Numbered from the stretch's first letter, positions 11,505-23,791 are shown. The stretch: DNA of 64,000 nt from Pseudomonas oligotrophica (GCF_021726475.1 NZ_JAKJRU010000002.1:496001-560000), one strand, 5' to 3'. Translations and numbers: made by a program. Notes: generated from the letters alone by a model not told the origin.

Positions 11505-11813
11505 ATGACGCTTCAAGAGCTGGTCGGGCAGGCGGGCCAGGGGCGCATCGACGCCCTGCAACTCACCTCTGTCGAGGGCGGCTTCTACCTGCTGGATATC
11601 TTCGAGCGCGGTGGCGTGCGTCATCGCCTCTGCGACGCGCAAGGGCGGACCTGCCACCTGCGCTCGGTCGAGCATGCCCGCGACCTGCTCAAGGAGCTGC
11701 CGGAAATGCCCTTCCACCTGTTGCACGCCTCGACCCAGGACGAGATGTGCGGCCTCCCCGTCGATGAAGCGGACGTGCTGCGCGTACCGATCGGCCTGCG
11801 CTCGGGCTGGTGA
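11505..11813 (+). CDS. Conserved hypothetical protein (PA4573-like, possibly DUF6482)
   Basis: A 102-aa cytoplasmic protein starting MTLQELVGQAGQGRIDALQL. It has a mixed alpha/beta character with a segment GGFYLLDIFERGGVRHRLCD that looks like a short beta sheet, and a C-terminal LRVPIGLRSGW. No catalytic motif was recognised. The ATG at 11505 follows a GAGGATGACGAC stretch that can serve as ribosome-binding site. Order UPF0114 - this gene - fklB is as in P. aeruginosa, from memory. The DUF6482 label is a recollection and not certain. Confidence 0.65.
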   Translation: MTLQELVGQAGQGRIDALQLTSVEGGFYLLDIFERGGVRHRLCDAQGRTCHLRSVEHARDLLKELPEMPFHLLHASTQDEMCGLPVDEADVLRVPIGLRSGW

Positions 11814-11877
11814 ACCTGCTTGCCGCGACTGTGCTAGTCTGCCGACCCCTTTTTTACGAACTGCTAGCGGAGCCGGC

Positions 11878-12495
11878 ATGAGCGATCTTGACCTGAATAC
11901 CGACGAAACCCGTGTGAGCTATGGTATAGGCCGCCAGCTGGGCGACCAGCTACGCGACAATCCGCCTCCGGGAATCAGCATCGACGCGGTGATCGCCGGC
12001 ATCCGCGATGCGTTCGCCAGCCTGGAAAGCCGCGTCGGCGCGGCCGAGCTGAGCGCCAGCTTCGCGGTGATCCGCGAGCGCATGCAGGCCGAGGCGCAGC
12101 AGAAGGCGGATGCCGCGGCCGCGCAGGGGCGTGCATTCCTTGCCGAGAATGCCAAGCGTGAAGGTATCGTCGTGCTCGAATCCGGGCTGCAGTACGAAGT
12201 GTTGAGCGCGGGCGAGGGTGCTCGGCCGAGCCGCGAAGACAGCGTGCGCACGCATTACCATGGCACCCTGGTCGACGGCACCGTGTTCGACAGCTCGTAC
12301 AACCGCGGCCAGCCGGCCGAATTCCCGGTCAGCGGCGTGATCGCCGGCTGGACCGAGGCGCTGCAGCTGATGAACGCCGGCAGCAAGTGGCGCCTGTACG
12401 TGCCGAGTGAACTGGCCTACGGTGGCCAGGCGGTGGGTAGCATCCCGCCGCACAGCGTGCTGGTGTTCGACGTCGAGCTGCTCGAAGTTCTCTGA
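11878..12495 (+). CDS. fklB: FKBP-type peptidyl-prolyl cis-trans isomerase
   Basis: A 205-aa FKBP of the FklB/Mip class without a signal peptide, so probably cytoplasmic. Residues 1-80 are the helical dimerisation domain (TDETRVSYGIGRQLGDQL, RERMQAEAQQKAD). Residues 95-205 are the FKBP domain: SGLQYEVLSAGEG, VRTHYHGTLVDGTVFDSS, then GWTEALQLMNAGSKWRL and PHSVLVFDVELLEV. The catalytic-site residues Y, F, D and W of the family are present. It speeds proline isomerisation in folding. GGAG ribosome-binding site; converges on the Fur-controlled gene 18 bp away. Confidence 0.93.
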   Translation: MSDLDLNTDETRVSYGIGRQLGDQLRDNPPPGISIDAVIAGIRDAFASLESRVGAAELSASFAVIRERMQAEAQQKADAAAAQGRAFLAENAKREGIVVLESGLQYEVLSAGEGARPSREDSVRTHYHGTLVDGTVFDSSYNRGQPAEFPVSGVIAGWTEALQLMNAGSKWRLYVPSELAYGGQAVGSIPPHSVLVFDVELLEVL

Positions 12496-12513
12496 ACTGC
12501 GCAGGCGGCCGGT

Positions 12514-12741
12514 TCACGGCCGCAGCGCGCGGGCGTAGCAGAACAGGAACAGGTTGCGCACCTGTTCCTTCAGCGCACAGGGCTCGCTGGTGCTCAGTTC
12601 CTGAATGGTCAGGTCGCCCTGGGCGCAGAGTTCTTCCAGTGCTTCGCCCTCGAGCTGTGCGCAGACTTTCCCGGTGGCGCGCTCGAGGATTCGCACATAG
12701 GGCTGGGGGCGGTCCAGCCAGGCATCGATCAGGTAGGTCAT
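12514..12741 (-). CDS. Iron-regulated small protein (PA4570-like)
   Basis: A 75-aa protein of unknown function: MTYLIDAWLDRPQPYVRILE, then ALEELCAQGDLTIQELSTSEP and a basic C-terminus. No membrane segment. It resembles PA4570, which I recall as strongly induced by iron starvation in P. aeruginosa. That fits the Fur box at 12766-12784, which overlaps its predicted -10. I use the ATG at 12741 (GGAG upstream) and not the in-frame ATG 15 bp earlier. The stop lies inside the loop of a GC hairpin (12505-12523) shared with the end of fklB, which may help terminate both. Confidence 0.75.
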   Translation of the reverse strand: MTYLIDAWLDRPQPYVRILERATGKVCAQLEGEALEELCAQGDLTIQELSTSEPCALKEQVRNLFLFCYARALRP

Positions 12742-12765
12742 GTTTCGGCTCCGCAATTAGTTTTC

Positions 12766-12784
12766 GATAATGAGAATAATTATC
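12766..12784 (-). promoter_or_regulatory. Fur box
   Basis: GATAATGAGAATAATTATC matches 17 of 19 positions of the consensus GATAATGATAATCATTATC. On the minus strand a promoter TTGCAA (12800-12795), 16-bp spacer, TATTCT (12778-12773) overlaps it, so Fur-Fe(II) would block RNA polymerase at the 75-aa gene. Confidence 0.87.
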
Positions 12785-12860
12785 GTTTCCTAAATTGCAA
12801 GCACGAAATACCCTGCGATCCGATGGTCGGCCATCGATGGGCGAAACGGCTATCGGTGGA

Positions 12861-13829
12861 TCAGTGCGTGCGGGCTACCGCAAAGCGCGACAGTTCGACG
12901 AGCGCGTCGCGATACTCGTTGGCCGGGATCGATTCGAGCGCGGCGATCGCGCTGTCGGCATGCTGGCGCGCCAGTTGCGCGGTGTAGGCCAGCGCCCCCG
13001 AGGCCTCGACTGCCTCGCGGATACTTTCCAGATCCTCGATGCCGCCTTTCTGGATCGCGCGGCGCACCAGGCTGGCCTGGGCTGCGCTGCCTTCGCGCAT
13101 GGTGTAGATCAACGGCAGGGTGGGCTTGCCCTCGGCGAGGTCGTCGCCGACGTTCTTGCCCAGGGCCTGGGTGTCGCCCTGGTAGTCGAGCAGGTCGTCG
13201 ACCAGTTGGAAGGCAATACCCAGGTGGTCGCCGAAGACACGCAGCGCCTCGCGCTGTTCGTCGCTGGCGCCGACCAGGGTCGCGGCGCTGTGGGTCGAGG
13301 CTTCGAAGAGCATCGCGGTCTTGCCGCGGATGACCTCCATGTAGATTTCCTCGGTGGTGCTGGCATCGCGCACCTTGGACAGCTGCAGCACCTCGCCCTC
13401 GGCGATCACCCGGGTGGCCTGGGAAATGATCTGCATGACCGGCATCGAGCCGAGCTCGACCATCATCTCGAACGAGCGTGCATAGAGGAAGTCGCCGACC
13501 AGCACGCTGGGCGCGTTGCCCCACAGCGCGTTGGCGGTCGAGCGGCCGCGACGCATGCCGGACATGTCGACCACGTCGTCATGCAGCAGGGTAGAGGTGT
13601 GCAGGAATTCGATGATGGCAGCCAGCAGGCGCAGCTGGTCGCCCTGGTGGCCGAGGGCGCTGCCACTGAGCAGCACCAGCAAGGGGCGCAGGCGCTTGCC
13701 ACCGGCGGAGGTGATATAGTCCCCGATCTTTTCTACCAGGGGCACGCGAGACGACAGCTGCTTGCGGATGATCGCGTCGACGGCTGTGAAATCGTCCGCC
13801 ACAACTTGGTAGAAGGCCTGGGGCTGCAT
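12861..13829 (-). CDS. ispB: Octaprenyl/polyprenyl diphosphate synthase
   Basis: IspB extends farnesyl diphosphate with isopentenyl units to make the side chain of ubiquinone. The product is 322 aa, the usual size. Both Asp-rich motifs are present: the first in [16 protein letters not shown] and the second in [19 protein letters not shown] near residue 45 is the allylic substrate site. The gene is divergent from rplU, as in E. coli and Pseudomonas. Chain length cannot be read from the sequence with confidence; Pseudomonas makes mainly Q9. Its product links to the ubiUVT genes farther along this window. Confidence 0.95.
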   Translation of the reverse strand: MQPQAFYQVVADDFTAVDAIIRKQLSSRVPLVEKIGDYITSAGGKRLRPLLVLLSGSALGHQGDQLRLLAAIIEFLHTSTLLHDDVVDMSGMRRGRSTANALWGNAPSVLVGDFLYARSFEMMVELGSMPVMQIISQATRVIAEGEVLQLSKVRDASTTEEIYMEVIRGKTAMLFEASTHSAATLVGASDEQREALRVFGDHLGIAFQLVDDLLDYQGDTQALGKNVGDDLAEGKPTLPLIYTMREGSAAQASLVRRAIQKGGIEDLESIREAVEASGALAYTAQLARQHADSAIAALESIPANEYRDALVELSRFAVARTH

Positions 13830-13902
13830 CGGGGGCTCCTCGGAGATTGCGCGGCATGCTATGAGCCGGGTCCGGGACTGTCAAGGCAGCTACAGTCGGG
13901 CC

Positions 13903-13931
13903 TTGCGCGGGCCAGTGTGCCTGCGTACAAT
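13903..13931 (+). promoter_or_regulatory. Sigma70 promoter of rplU-rpmA
   Basis: TTGCGC at 13903-13908, a 17-bp spacer and TACAAT at 13926-13931. The rplU ATG is at 14074, giving a leader of about 135 nt, long enough for control structures. Confidence 0.7.
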
Positions 13932-14073
13932 CGCGGACCCTGAACTTCCCCCTGGGCATTTTCCCTGCCTTACGCAATTGCACGGGCGTCCCTTCCGGCC
14001 CCATGCAGCCATGCCAGTCAATACCTTCCTTCCTATAAAGCGCTGGGTGAGCAGGATCAACGGAGAAACACAG

Positions 14074-14385
14074 ATGTACGCAGTTATCGTTACCGGCGGC
14101 AAGCAGTACAAGGTTGCCGAAGGTGAATACCTCAAGATCGAGAAGCTCGAGATCCCGACCGGCGAAGCAGTCACCTTCGACCGCGTTCTGCTGATCGGCA
14201 ATGGCGAAGACGTGAAGATCGGTGCTCCGGTCGTCGACGGTGCCAAGGTTACCGCCGAGGTGGTTGCCCAGGGTCGTCACGACAAGGTCAGCATCATCAA
14301 GTTCCGTCGCCGCAAGCACCACATGAAGCGTCAGGGCCACCGTCAGTGGTTCACTGAGGTCAAAATCACCGGTATCCAGGGCTAA
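14074..14385 (+). CDS. rplU: 50S ribosomal protein L21
   Basis: L21, 103 aa, binds 23S rRNA in the large subunit. The start [20 protein letters not shown] and the C-terminal [20 protein letters not shown] are highly conserved. It is the first gene of the rplU-rpmA pair, 35 bp before rpmA; obgE follows after a terminator. The ATG at 14074 has CGGAGAAACACAG upstream; an in-frame ATG farther upstream gives atypical residues. Confidence 0.98.
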   Translation: MYAVIVTGGKQYKVAEGEYLKIEKLEIPTGEAVTFDRVLLIGNGEDVKIGAPVVDGAKVTAEVVAQGRHDKVSIIKFRRRKHHMKRQGHRQWFTEVKITGIQG

Positions 14386-14420
14386 CAGGGCCTGGATCCC
14401 TACATAGGAGTATTGAACTC

Positions 14421-16039
<1,619 letters not shown>

Positions 16040-16113
16040 GCCGGGGCGATGCTGTGGGCGGCCGGTGGCGCGGAGTCCGGCCGGATGTTTGCCGTTATGG
16101 GAAGACATGAGCG

Positions 16114-17232
16114 ATGCGGGACAAGGTGAGCGGCGCGCGGCGCTGGGTAGTGAAGATCGGTAGCGCCTTGCTGACGGCCGACGGCCGTGGGCTCGACCAG
16201 GCGGCGATGGCGGTATGGGTGGACCAGATGGTCGCCCTGCGCCAGGCCGGTGTCGAGCTGGTGCTGGTTTCCTCCGGGGCGGTCGCGGCCGGCATGAGTC
16301 GCCTGGGTTGGGCGGCGCGGCCGAAGGCGGTGCACGAGCTGCAGGCCGCGGCGGCGGTGGGGCAGATGGGCCTCATCCGCGCCTGGGAGTCGAGCTTTGC
16401 GCGCTGCGAGCAGCAGACCGCGCAGATCCTCGTCACCCATGACGACCTATCCGATCGCAAGCGCTACCTCAATGCGCGCAGTACCCTGCGCACGCTCATC
16501 GATCTGGGTGTGGTGCCGGTCATCAACGAGAACGACACCGTGGTCACCGATGAGATCCGCTTCGGCGACAACGACACCCTGGCCGCGCTGGTGGCCAATC
16601 TGGTGGAGGCCGATCTCCTGGTGATCCTCACCGACCGCGATGGCATGTTCGATGCCGATCCGCGGACCAATCCGGACGCCAACCTGATCAGCGAGGCGCG
16701 TGCCGACGATCCGTCGCTGGATGCCGTCGCCGGGGGTACCGGTGGCGCGCTGGGGCGTGGCGGCATGCAGACCAAGCTGCGTGCGGCGCGCCTGGCGGCG
16801 CGTTCCGGCGCGCATACGGTGATCGTTGGCGGGCGCATCGAGCAGGTGCTGTCGCGGCTCAAGTCCGGCGAGCGGCTGGGTACGCTGCTGGCGCCGGAGT
16901 GCAGTCGTCATGCGGCGCGCAAGCAGTGGCTGGCCGGGCACCTGCAGACCCGCGGCACGCTGACGCTGGATGCCGGCGCCGTGCGGGCGCTGCGCCAGGG
17001 TCGGGGCAGCCTGCTGCCGGTGGGGGTGCGCGCGGTCGAAGGTGGGTTTCGCCGTGGCGAGATGGTGGTCTGTGTCGGCCCGGAGGGCAGCGAGGTGGCG
17101 CGAGGGTTGGTCAACTACAGTGCGGCCGAGGCGCAGCGGATCATCGGGCGGCCGTCGGACGAGATCGAGAAGTTGCTCGGCTATGTCGATGAGCCCGAGC
17201 TGGTCCATCGCGACAACATGATCCTGGTGTGA
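16114..17232 (+). CDS. proB: Glutamate 5-kinase
   Basis: ProB phosphorylates glutamate, the first step of proline synthesis, and is usually feedback-inhibited by proline. The 372-aa product has the amino acid kinase domain ([57 protein letters not shown]) and a C-terminal PUA domain (about residues 280-360, [12 protein letters not shown]...). proA is not adjacent, as is common in Pseudomonas. It is followed 7 bp later by creA, so the two are likely cotranscribed. Confidence 0.97.
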   Translation: MRDKVSGARRWVVKIGSALLTADGRGLDQAAMAVWVDQMVALRQAGVELVLVSSGAVAAGMSRLGWAARPKAVHELQAAAAVGQMGLIRAWESSFARCEQQTAQILVTHDDLSDRKRYLNARSTLRTLIDLGVVPVINENDTVVTDEIRFGDNDTLAALVANLVEADLLVILTDRDGMFDADPRTNPDANLISEARADDPSLDAVAGGTGGALGRGGMQTKLRAARLAARSGAHTVIVGGRIEQVLSRLKSGERLGTLLAPECSRHAARKQWLAGHLQTRGTLTLDAGAVRALRQGRGSLLPVGVRAVEGGFRRGEMVVCVGPEGSEVARGLVNYSAAEAQRIIGRPSDEIEKLLGYVDEPELVHRDNMILV

Positions 17233-17239
17233 GGTGAGT

Positions 17240-17701
17240 ATGCGTCGGCTTGCGCTGGCCTGGCTGGGCATGTCGCTGGCGACATCGCTGGCGGCTGAGG
17301 AAATCGGCTCGGTGGACACGGTGTTCAAGTGGCTGGGTCCGAACCACAAGATCGTCGTCGAAGCCTTCGACGATCCGAAGGTGCGTGGCGTGACCTGCTA
17401 CCTGTCGCGAGCCAAGACGGGCGGCATCAAGGGTGGGCTGGGGCTCGCCGAGGATCGCGCCGAGGCTTCGATCGCCTGCCGCCAGGTCGGGCCGATCAGT
17501 TTCGCGGGCAAGCTGGAGGATGGCGAGGTGGTGTTCAGGGAGCGCACCTCGCTGGTGTTCAAGACCATGCAGGTGGTGCGTTTCTTCGACGAGTCGCGCA
17601 ATGCGCTGGTCTATCTCGTGTACAGCGACCGGGTGATCGAGGGCAGTCCGCAGAATGCCGTGACGGCGATTCCGATCCTGCCCTGGCCGGTGGCGCAGTA
17701 G
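17240..17701 (+). CDS. creA: CreA-family exported protein
   Basis: A 153-aa protein with a signal peptide ([21 protein letters not shown], cut after about residue 19). The mature part has [40 protein letters not shown] and [17 protein letters not shown], which define the CreA family. Its function is unknown; in E. coli the gene sits beside creBCD but here beside proB. I prefer the ATG at 17240 to the GTG at 17234. Two cysteines (in VTCYLS and IACRQ) could form a disulfide in the periplasm. Confidence 0.9.
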   Translation: MRRLALAWLGMSLATSLAAEEIGSVDTVFKWLGPNHKIVVEAFDDPKVRGVTCYLSRAKTGGIKGGLGLAEDRAEASIACRQVGPISFAGKLEDGEVVFRERTSLVFKTMQVVRFFDESRNALVYLVYSDRVIEGSPQNAVTAIPILPWPVAQ

Positions 17702-17738
17702 CCTTTGCAGGCAGGGCGCTGGGTAAATCGCAGGCATG

Positions 17739-17765
17739 AAAAAACCGGCTCGAGGCCGGTTTCTT
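17739..17765. terminator. Bidirectional terminator between creA and rpsT
   Basis: Stem AAACCGGC/GCCGGTTT with A residues on the left and T residues on the right, so it works for both converging genes. It begins 38 bp after the creA stop and ends 16 bp before the rpsT stop. Confidence 0.82.
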
Positions 17766-17780
17766 CAGAACGACGCCAGA

Positions 17781-18056
17781 TCAGGCTGCGGCTTGGCCGA
17801 GTGCCTTGATATGGCCGTTCAGGCGGCTCTTGTGACGAGCGGCCTTGTTCTTGTGGATGATGCCCTTGTCGGCCATGCGGTCGATGACCGGTACGGCTGC
17901 GGTGTAGGCGGCCTGGGCTTTCTCCAGGTCCTTGGCATCGATGGCCTTGACCACATTCTTGATGTATGTGCGAACCATGGAGCGCAAGCTGGCGTTGTGG
18001 CTGCGACGCTTCTCAGCCTGAATTGCGCGTTTTTTGGCGGAAGGGCTGTTGGCCAC
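17781..18056 (-). CDS. rpsT: 30S ribosomal protein S20 (GTG start)
   Basis: S20, 91 aa, binds 16S rRNA in the 30S subunit. The sequence after the start, [20 protein letters not shown], matches the family exactly, so the initiator is the GTG at 18056-18054 with AGGAG 7 bp upstream. Longer in-frame ATG starts up to 18134 give non-family residues. In E. coli rpsT begins with UUG and its weak start is part of S20 autoregulation; a GTG here may have the same purpose, which is inference. It is divergent from murJ. Confidence 0.95.
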   Translation of the reverse strand: MANSPSAKKRAIQAEKRRSHNASLRSMVRTYIKNVVKAIDAKDLEKAQAAYTAAVPVIDRMADKGIIHKNKAARHKSRLNGHIKALGQAAA

Positions 18057-18268
18057 CGTCGAACTCCTCGAAAACGTGGGGGTTGCAAAGCAAATAAGGC
18101 CGCGAATCATGCCGATCCTCCTGGCCCTTGTCAAGCCTCCGGCGTGGTGGTCACGACTCTGGCTGGACGGGCGGCGCAGGGCTAAACTCGCGCCCGCTTC
18201 GTATGTCCTATGGCGCTGCGCGGGCCGGACCCTGCGCTGTCTTCTTCCTATTCTTTCGGGTCGAGCGA

Positions 18269-19816
18269 ATGACCGATAAAGCCGGTAAGGGTGGCCTGTT
18301 GCGCTCCAGCGCCGTGGTCAGCGTGATGACGCTGCTCTCGCGGGTGCTGGGCATGGTGCGCGACATGGTGGTGGCCAGCTATTTTGGCTCCGGGGCGGCG
18401 GCGGACGCCTTCTTCATCGCCTTCAAGATCCCCAACTTCCTGCGTCGCCTGTTCGCCGAGGGCGCCTTCGCCCAGGCCTTCGTGCCGGTGCTTTCCGAAT
18501 ACCGCACCAAGCGCTCGCTGGCCGAGGTCAAGCAGCTGGTCGATCGCACGGCTGGCATGCTGGCCCTGGTGCTGGCGTCGTTGACCGTGGTCGGGGTGCT
18601 GGCGGCGCCCTACGTGGTGATGGTCTTCGCGCCCGGCTTCCATGACGAGCCGGCGAAGATGGCGCTCGCCGGCGAGCTGCTGCGTATCACCTTTCCCTAT
18701 CTGCTGCTGATCTCGCTGACCGCCTTCACCTCGGGCGTGCTCAACAGCTATGGCTATTTCGCCGTGCCGGGATTCACGCCGGTGCTGCTCAATGTCTGCA
18801 TGATCGGCTCGGCGGTATTCCTCTCGCCGTATTTCGACGAGCCGGTGATGGCGCTGGCCTGGGGCGTGTTCATCGCCGGTTTCGCCCAGTTCGGCTTCCA
18901 GTTGCCCTATGTCGCCCGCCTGGGGTTGCTGCCGCGGCCGCGGGTGCGCTTCGGCGACGAGGGTGTGCGGCGAATCATGCTGCTCATGGTGCCGGCGTTG
19001 TTCGGCGTCTCGGTGAGCCAGATCAACCTGTTGCTCGATACGGTGCTGGCCTCGTTCCTCGAGACGGGCAGCGTGTCCTGGCTGTACTACGCCGACCGCC
19101 TGTCGGAGCTGCCGCTGGGTGCCTTCGGCATCGCGATCGGTACGGTGATCCTGCCGAGCCTGTCGCGCCAGCATGCCGGCGACGATCCCAAGGCGTTCTC
19201 CGCGACACTGGACTGGGCGCTGCGCATGGTCCTCCTGGTCGGGGTTCCGGCAGCCCTGGCGCTGGGAATTCTCGCCGAGCCGCTGATCGCCGGCCTGTTC
19301 TTCTACGGGGCGATGACCGAGCAGGCGGTGGTGCAGTCGGCCAATGCGCTGGAAGCCTATTCCCTCGGCGTGCTCGCCTTCATGTTGATCAAGGTGCTGG
19401 CTCCGGGCTTCTTCGCGCGGCAGGACCTGAAGACGCCGGTGCGGGTGGCGATCATCTGCATGGTGGCGAACATGGTGTTCAACCTGCTGCTGATCTGGCC
19501 GCTCAAGCACGTGGGGCTGGCGCTGGCCACCTCGATGTCCTCGCTGCTCAACGCCGGACTGCTGTTCTGGGGCTTGTACCGCATCGGCGTCTACCGGCCC
19601 GAACGCGGCTGGCTGATGTTCTGGCTGCGCCTGGCCGGCGGTTGTGCGGCAATGGTCGGGTTCGTCTACTGGCTCAATCCGGCGTCGAGCGACTGGTTCG
19701 CCTGGGGCTGGCAGCAGCGGGCCTGGCAGCTGGCGTTGCTGGTGTGCGGCGGCATGCTCGCCTATCTCGCCGGCCTGGTCGTCCTGGGGCTGCGGCCGCG
19801 GCATCTGCGCCACTGA
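18269..19816 (+). CDS. murJ: Lipid II flippase MurJ
   Basis: MurJ moves lipid II across the inner membrane for peptidoglycan synthesis. The 515-aa product has about 14 membrane helices of the MOP superfamily. It starts [20 protein letters not shown] and has the signature [27 protein letters not shown] broken here as two conserved stretches, including the essential Arg in MVRDM. I use ATG 18269 (MTDKAGKGG); the 47 upstream in-frame residues are not conserved in the family. ribF follows 80 bp later, as in P. aeruginosa. Confidence 0.95.
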   Translation: MTDKAGKGGLLRSSAVVSVMTLLSRVLGMVRDMVVASYFGSGAAADAFFIAFKIPNFLRRLFAEGAFAQAFVPVLSEYRTKRSLAEVKQLVDRTAGMLALVLASLTVVGVLAAPYVVMVFAPGFHDEPAKMALAGELLRITFPYLLLISLTAFTSGVLNSYGYFAVPGFTPVLLNVCMIGSAVFLSPYFDEPVMALAWGVFIAGFAQFGFQLPYVARLGLLPRPRVRFGDEGVRRIMLLMVPALFGVSVSQINLLLDTVLASFLETGSVSWLYYADRLSELPLGAFGIAIGTVILPSLSRQHAGDDPKAFSATLDWALRMVLLVGVPAALALGILAEPLIAGLFFYGAMTEQAVVQSANALEAYSLGVLAFMLIKVLAPGFFARQDLKTPVRVAIICMVANMVFNLLLIWPLKHVGLALATSMSSLLNAGLLFWGLYRIGVYRPERGWLMFWLRLAGGCAAMVGFVYWLNPASSDWFAWGWQQRAWQLALLVCGGMLAYLAGLVVLGLRPRHLRH

Positions 19817-19896
19817 TCCGCACCGGCTGCGGTGAAGCCTGTCCGCGATGCCGGGCTCTGCGTATAATCGGCCACTTTTCAAGCAAGAAGTGCGGT

Positions 19897-20847
19897 ATGC
19901 AGCTGGTTCGTGGTCTTCACAACCTGCGCCCCCGGCATCGGGGCTGCGTAGCTACCATCGGCAATTTCGACGGCGTGCACCGGGGCCACCAGGCGATCCT
20001 GGCGCGCCTGCGCGAGCGTGCGGCCGAGCTGCAACTGCCCAGTTGCGTGGTGATCTTCGAGCCGCAGCCGCGCGAGTTCTTCTCGCCGGACAAGGCGCCG
20101 CCCCGCCTGACCCGGCTGCGCGAAAAGCTGTGCCTGCTCGAGGAGCAGGGTGTCGACCTGGTGCTGTGCCTGGCCTTCAATCGACGCCTGCGCGAGCTCA
20201 GCGCCGCCGAGTTCGTCCACGCCGTGCTGGTCGAAGGGCTGGGTGTGCGGCACCTCGAGGTCGGTGACGATTTCCGCTTCGGCTGCGACCGTGCCGGCGA
20301 CTTCGATTTTCTGCTCCGCGCCGGTGCCGCCGAAGGCTTCACGGTGGAGGCCGCGACCACCATCGAGGTGGACGGCGAGCGGGTCAGCAGCACGCGGCTG
20401 CGCGAGGTGCTGGCACGTGGCGACCTTGACGCGGCGCAGGCGCTGCTCGGCCGCGCGTTCAGCCTCGGCGGTCGGGTGGTGCATGGGCAGAAGCTCGGCC
20501 GCCAGCTCGGTGCGCCGACGGCCAACGTGCAGCTCAAGCGCCGCACCACGCCGCTGAGCGGGGTGTACCTGGTCAGTGTCGAACTGGATGGCGTATCGCG
20601 GCCGGGCGTGGCCAACATCGGCATGCGTCCGACGGTCGAGAGCGATGGTCGGCCGCACCTGGAGGTGCACCTGCTGGACTTCCAAGGCGACCTCTACGGC
20701 CGCCGGGTCGAGGTCGTCTTCCGGCGCAAGTTGCGCGACGAGTTGCGTTTCGCCTCCCTGGAGGCGCTCAAGACGGCGATCGATGCGGACATCGCCGCGG
20801 CCCGAGATTACTGGCGGGCTTCATCCCTCATGACGAGTCAGGACTGA
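19897..20847 (+). CDS. ribF: Bifunctional riboflavin kinase / FAD synthetase
   Basis: RibF turns riboflavin into FMN and then FAD. The 316-aa product has an N-terminal nucleotidyltransferase domain ([18 protein letters not shown] near residue 18, with the HxGH-like motif) and a C-terminal flavokinase domain ([20 protein letters not shown] near 190, then [11 protein letters not shown] and [15 protein letters not shown]). A TATAAT at 19863-19868 suggests its own promoter with a 22-nt leader, although the -35 is poor. It is 1 bp before ileS, so these are cotranscribed. No FMN riboswitch was seen. Confidence 0.96.
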   Translation: MQLVRGLHNLRPRHRGCVATIGNFDGVHRGHQAILARLRERAAELQLPSCVVIFEPQPREFFSPDKAPPRLTRLREKLCLLEEQGVDLVLCLAFNRRLRELSAAEFVHAVLVEGLGVRHLEVGDDFRFGCDRAGDFDFLLRAGAAEGFTVEAATTIEVDGERVSSTRLREVLARGDLDAAQALLGRAFSLGGRVVHGQKLGRQLGAPTANVQLKRRTTPLSGVYLVSVELDGVSRPGVANIGMRPTVESDGRPHLEVHLLDFQGDLYGRRVEVVFRRKLRDELRFASLEALKTAIDADIAAARDYWRASSLMTSQD

Positions 20848-20848
20848 A

Positions 20849-23680
20849 ATGACCGATTACAAAGCGACCCTCAATCTGCCGTCCACGGCATTTCCGATGA
20901 AGGCCGGTCTGCCACAGCGCGAGCCGGAGATTCTGCAGCGCTGGAACAGCATCGACCTGTACCGGAAGCTGCGGCAGATCGGCGAGGGACGCCCGAAGTT
21001 CATCCTGCACGATGGTCCGCCGTACGCGAACGGCAACATCCACATCGGCCATGCGGTGAACAAGGTCATCAAGGACATGATCGTGCGTTCGCGTACCCTC
21101 GCCGGGTTCGACGCACCTTACGTACCGGGTTGGGACTGCCATGGCTTGCCCATCGAGCACAAGGTCGAGACCACCTTCGGCAAGAACCAGCCGGCGGACC
21201 TGACCCGCGAGCGCTGCCGCGCCTACGCCGCCGAGCAGATCGAGGGGCAGAAGGCCGACTTCATTCGCCTCGGCGTGCTGGGCGACTGGGACAACCCGTA
21301 CAAGACCATGGACTTCGCCAACGAGGCCGGTGAGATCCGCGCCCTGGCCAAGCTGGTCGAGGGTGGTTTCGTCTTCAAGGGCCTGAAGCCGGTGAACTGG
21401 TGCTTCGACTGCGGTTCGGCGCTGGCAGAGGCCGAGGTGGAGTATCAGGACAAGAAGTCCGATGCCATCGACGTCGCCTTCGAAGTCGAGGACGCCGACA
21501 AGCTGGCCGCCGCGTTCGGCCTGGCCAGCCTGGCCAAGCCTGCCAGCATCGTCATCTGGACCACCACGCCCTGGACCATTCCGGCCAACCAGGCGCTGAA
21601 CGTGCATCCCGAGTTCGTCTATGCGCTGGTGGACACCGGCGAGCGCCTGCTGGTGCTGGCCGAAGAGCTGGTCGAGTCCAGCCTGCAGCGCTATGGCCTG
21701 GCCGGTGAAATCATCGCCCGTTGCGAAGGCAAGGCGCTGGAGCTGATCCGCTTCCGTCATCCGTTCTACGAGCGCTTCGCTCCGGTCTACCTGGCCGACT
21801 ACGTGGAAACCGGTGCCGGTACCGGTATCGTCCATTCGGCGCCCGCATACGGCGAGGACGACTTCCGCTCCTGCAAGCACTACGGCATGGAGAATGACGA
21901 CATTCTCGGCCCGGTGCAGAGCAATGGCGTCTATGTCTCGGACCTGCCGTTCTTCGGCGGCCAGTTCATCTGGAAGGCCAACCCGGCCATCGTCGAGAAG
22001 CTCGCCGAGGTTGGCGCGCTGCTCAAGCATGAGTCGATCCAGCACAGCTACATGCACTGCTGGCGGCACAAGACGCCGCTGATCTACCGCGCCACGGCGC
22101 AGTGGTTCGTCGGCATGGACAAGGTCGCCCACGACGGCAGTTCGCTGCGCCGCCGTGCGCTGGACGCCATCGAACAGACCGAATTCGTCCCGGGCTGGGG
22201 GCAGGCGCGCCTGCACGGCATGATTGCCGGACGTCCGGACTGGTGTATCTCGCGCCAGCGGACCTGGGGTGTGCCGATTCCGTTCTTCCTGCACAAGGAA
22301 AGCGGCGAGCTGCACCCGCGTACTGTCGAGCTGATGGAGCAGGTGGCCCTGCGTGTGGAACAGGGCGGTATCGAGGCCTGGTCGAAGCTGGACGCGGCCG
22401 AGCTGCTCGGCGACGAAGCGGCGCAGTACGAGAAGATCACCGATACCTTGGACGTCTGGTTCGATTCCGGCACCACCCACTGGCACGTGATGCGCGGCTC
22501 GCACCCCATGGGCCACGAGCAGGGCCCGCGTGCCGATCTGTATCTGGAAGGCTCCGACCAGCATCGCGGCTGGTTCCATTCCTCGCTCTTGACCGGCGCC
22601 GCCATCGACGGTCATGCGCCGTACCGCGGCTTGCTCACCCATGGCTTCACCGTGGACGAGAACGGTCGCAAGATGTCCAAATCCCTCGGCAACGTCATCG
22701 CGCCGCAGGAAATCACCGACAGCATGGGCGCCGACATCCTGCGCCTGTGGGTCTCGGCGACCGACTATTCCGGCGAGATGGCGGTTTCCAAGCAGATCCT
22801 GCAGCGCAGCGCCGATGCCTACCGGCGTATCCGCAACACCGCGCGCTTCCTGCTCTCGAACCTCGACGGTTTCGACCCGGCGCAGCACATGGTGCCGAAC
22901 GATCAGCTGATCGCGCTGGATCGCTGGGCCATCGACCGTGCGCTGCTGCTGCAGCGCGAGATCGAGGAGGCCTACACCACCTACAAGTTCTGGAATGTCT
23001 ACCAGAAGGTGCACAACTTCTGTGTGCAGGAGCTGGGCGGCTTCTATCTGGACATCATCAAGGACCGCCAGTACACCACGGGCGCCGACAGTCTGCCGCG
23101 ACGTTCCTGCCAGACTGCGCTGTACCACATCGCCGAGGCGCTGGTGCGCTGGATCGCACCGATCCTGGCATTCACCGCCGAAGAGATCTGGCAGTACCTG
23201 CCGGGCGAGCGTAACGAGTCGGTGATGCTCAATACCTGGTACGAAGGGCTTGCCGAGCTGCCAGACGGCTTCGAGCTGGGTCGCCCGTTCTGGGACAAGG
23301 TCATGGCGGTCAAGGCCGCGGTGAACAAGGAACTGGAGAACCAGCGCAACGCCAAGGCCATTGGCGGCAACCTGCAGGCCGAGGTCACCCTGTATGCCGA
23401 GGAATCGCTGGCGGCCGATCTGGCCCGTCTGGGCAACGAGTTGCGCTTCGTGCTGATCACCTCGGCGGTGCAGATCGCGCCGCTGGCCCAGGCGCCTGCC
23501 GAGGCAGTCGACAGCGAGCTGGCCGGGCTCAAGCTGCTGGTGCGCAAGACCGAGCACAGCAAGTGCGGTCGTTGCTGGCACCACCTGCCGGACGTGGGCA
23601 GCCATGCCGAACACCCGGAAATCTGCGGCCGCTGCGTGGAGAACATCGAAGGCGCCGGCGAGGTCCGTCACTATGCGTGA
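20849..23680 (+). CDS. ileS: Isoleucyl-tRNA synthetase
   Basis: IleRS charges tRNA-Ile and edits valine. The product is 943 aa, the bacterial eukaryote-unlike (IleS1) type. HIGH is at residues 65-68 (HIGHAV), KMSKS at 608-612 (KMSKSLGN), and the C-terminal zinc site has CGRCWHH and CGRCVEN. The editing domain contains [15 protein letters not shown]. It starts directly after ribF, with the ribF 3' end supplying the ribosome-binding site. The very long open frame on the opposite strand is a shadow of GC-rich codons. Confidence 0.98.
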   Translation: MTDYKATLNLPSTAFPMKAGLPQREPEILQRWNSIDLYRKLRQIGEGRPKFILHDGPPYANGNIHIGHAVNKVIKDMIVRSRTLAGFDAPYVPGWDCHGLPIEHKVETTFGKNQPADLTRERCRAYAAEQIEGQKADFIRLGVLGDWDNPYKTMDFANEAGEIRALAKLVEGGFVFKGLKPVNWCFDCGSALAEAEVEYQDKKSDAIDVAFEVEDADKLAAAFGLASLAKPASIVIWTTTPWTIPANQALNVHPEFVYALVDTGERLLVLAEELVESSLQRYGLAGEIIARCEGKALELIRFRHPFYERFAPVYLADYVETGAGTGIVHSAPAYGEDDFRSCKHYGMENDDILGPVQSNGVYVSDLPFFGGQFIWKANPAIVEKLAEVGALLKHESIQHSYMHCWRHKTPLIYRATAQWFVGMDKVAHDGSSLRRRALDAIEQTEFVPGWGQARLHGMIAGRPDWCISRQRTWGVPIPFFLHKESGELHPRTVELMEQVALRVEQGGIEAWSKLDAAELLGDEAAQYEKITDTLDVWFDSGTTHWHVMRGSHPMGHEQGPRADLYLEGSDQHRGWFHSSLLTGAAIDGHAPYRGLLTHGFTVDENGRKMSKSLGNVIAPQEITDSMGADILRLWVSATDYSGEMAVSKQILQRSADAYRRIRNTARFLLSNLDGFDPAQHMVPNDQLIALDRWAIDRALLLQREIEEAYTTYKFWNVYQKVHNFCVQELGGFYLDIIKDRQYTTGADSLPRRSCQTALYHIAEALVRWIAPILAFTAEEIWQYLPGERNESVMLNTWYEGLAELPDGFELGRPFWDKVMAVKAAVNKELENQRNAKAIGGNLQAEVTLYAEESLAADLARLGNELRFVLITSAVQIAPLAQAPAEAVDSELAGLKLLVRKTEHSKCGRCWHHLPDVGSHAEHPEICGRCVENIEGAGEVRHYA

Positions 23681-23700
23681 CCCCTTGCGGACGGTCGTAG

Positions 23701-23718
23701 GGTGGGCTTCGGCCCACC
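23701..23718. repeat. REP-like hairpin between ileS and lspA
   Basis: GGTGGGCTTCGGCCCACC forms a 7-bp stem with a TTCG-type loop, preceded by CGTA. This kind of unit (TAGGGTGGGCTTC...) resembles short palindromic repeats I recall as frequent between genes of Pseudomonas stutzeri-type genomes. Only one copy is seen in this window. Confidence 0.45.
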
Positions 23719-23791
23719 ATCCCGATGCCGGGTTCGCGTTTGCCGAGCGAGCACCCGCGCTGCCGCGCGGTGTTCCAGCGGAGGCCTCGGC

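Noticed and set aside
13830..14073. Riboswitch in the long rplU leader
   Set aside because: No known riboswitch signature was recognised; a promoter with a 17-bp spacer explains the region.
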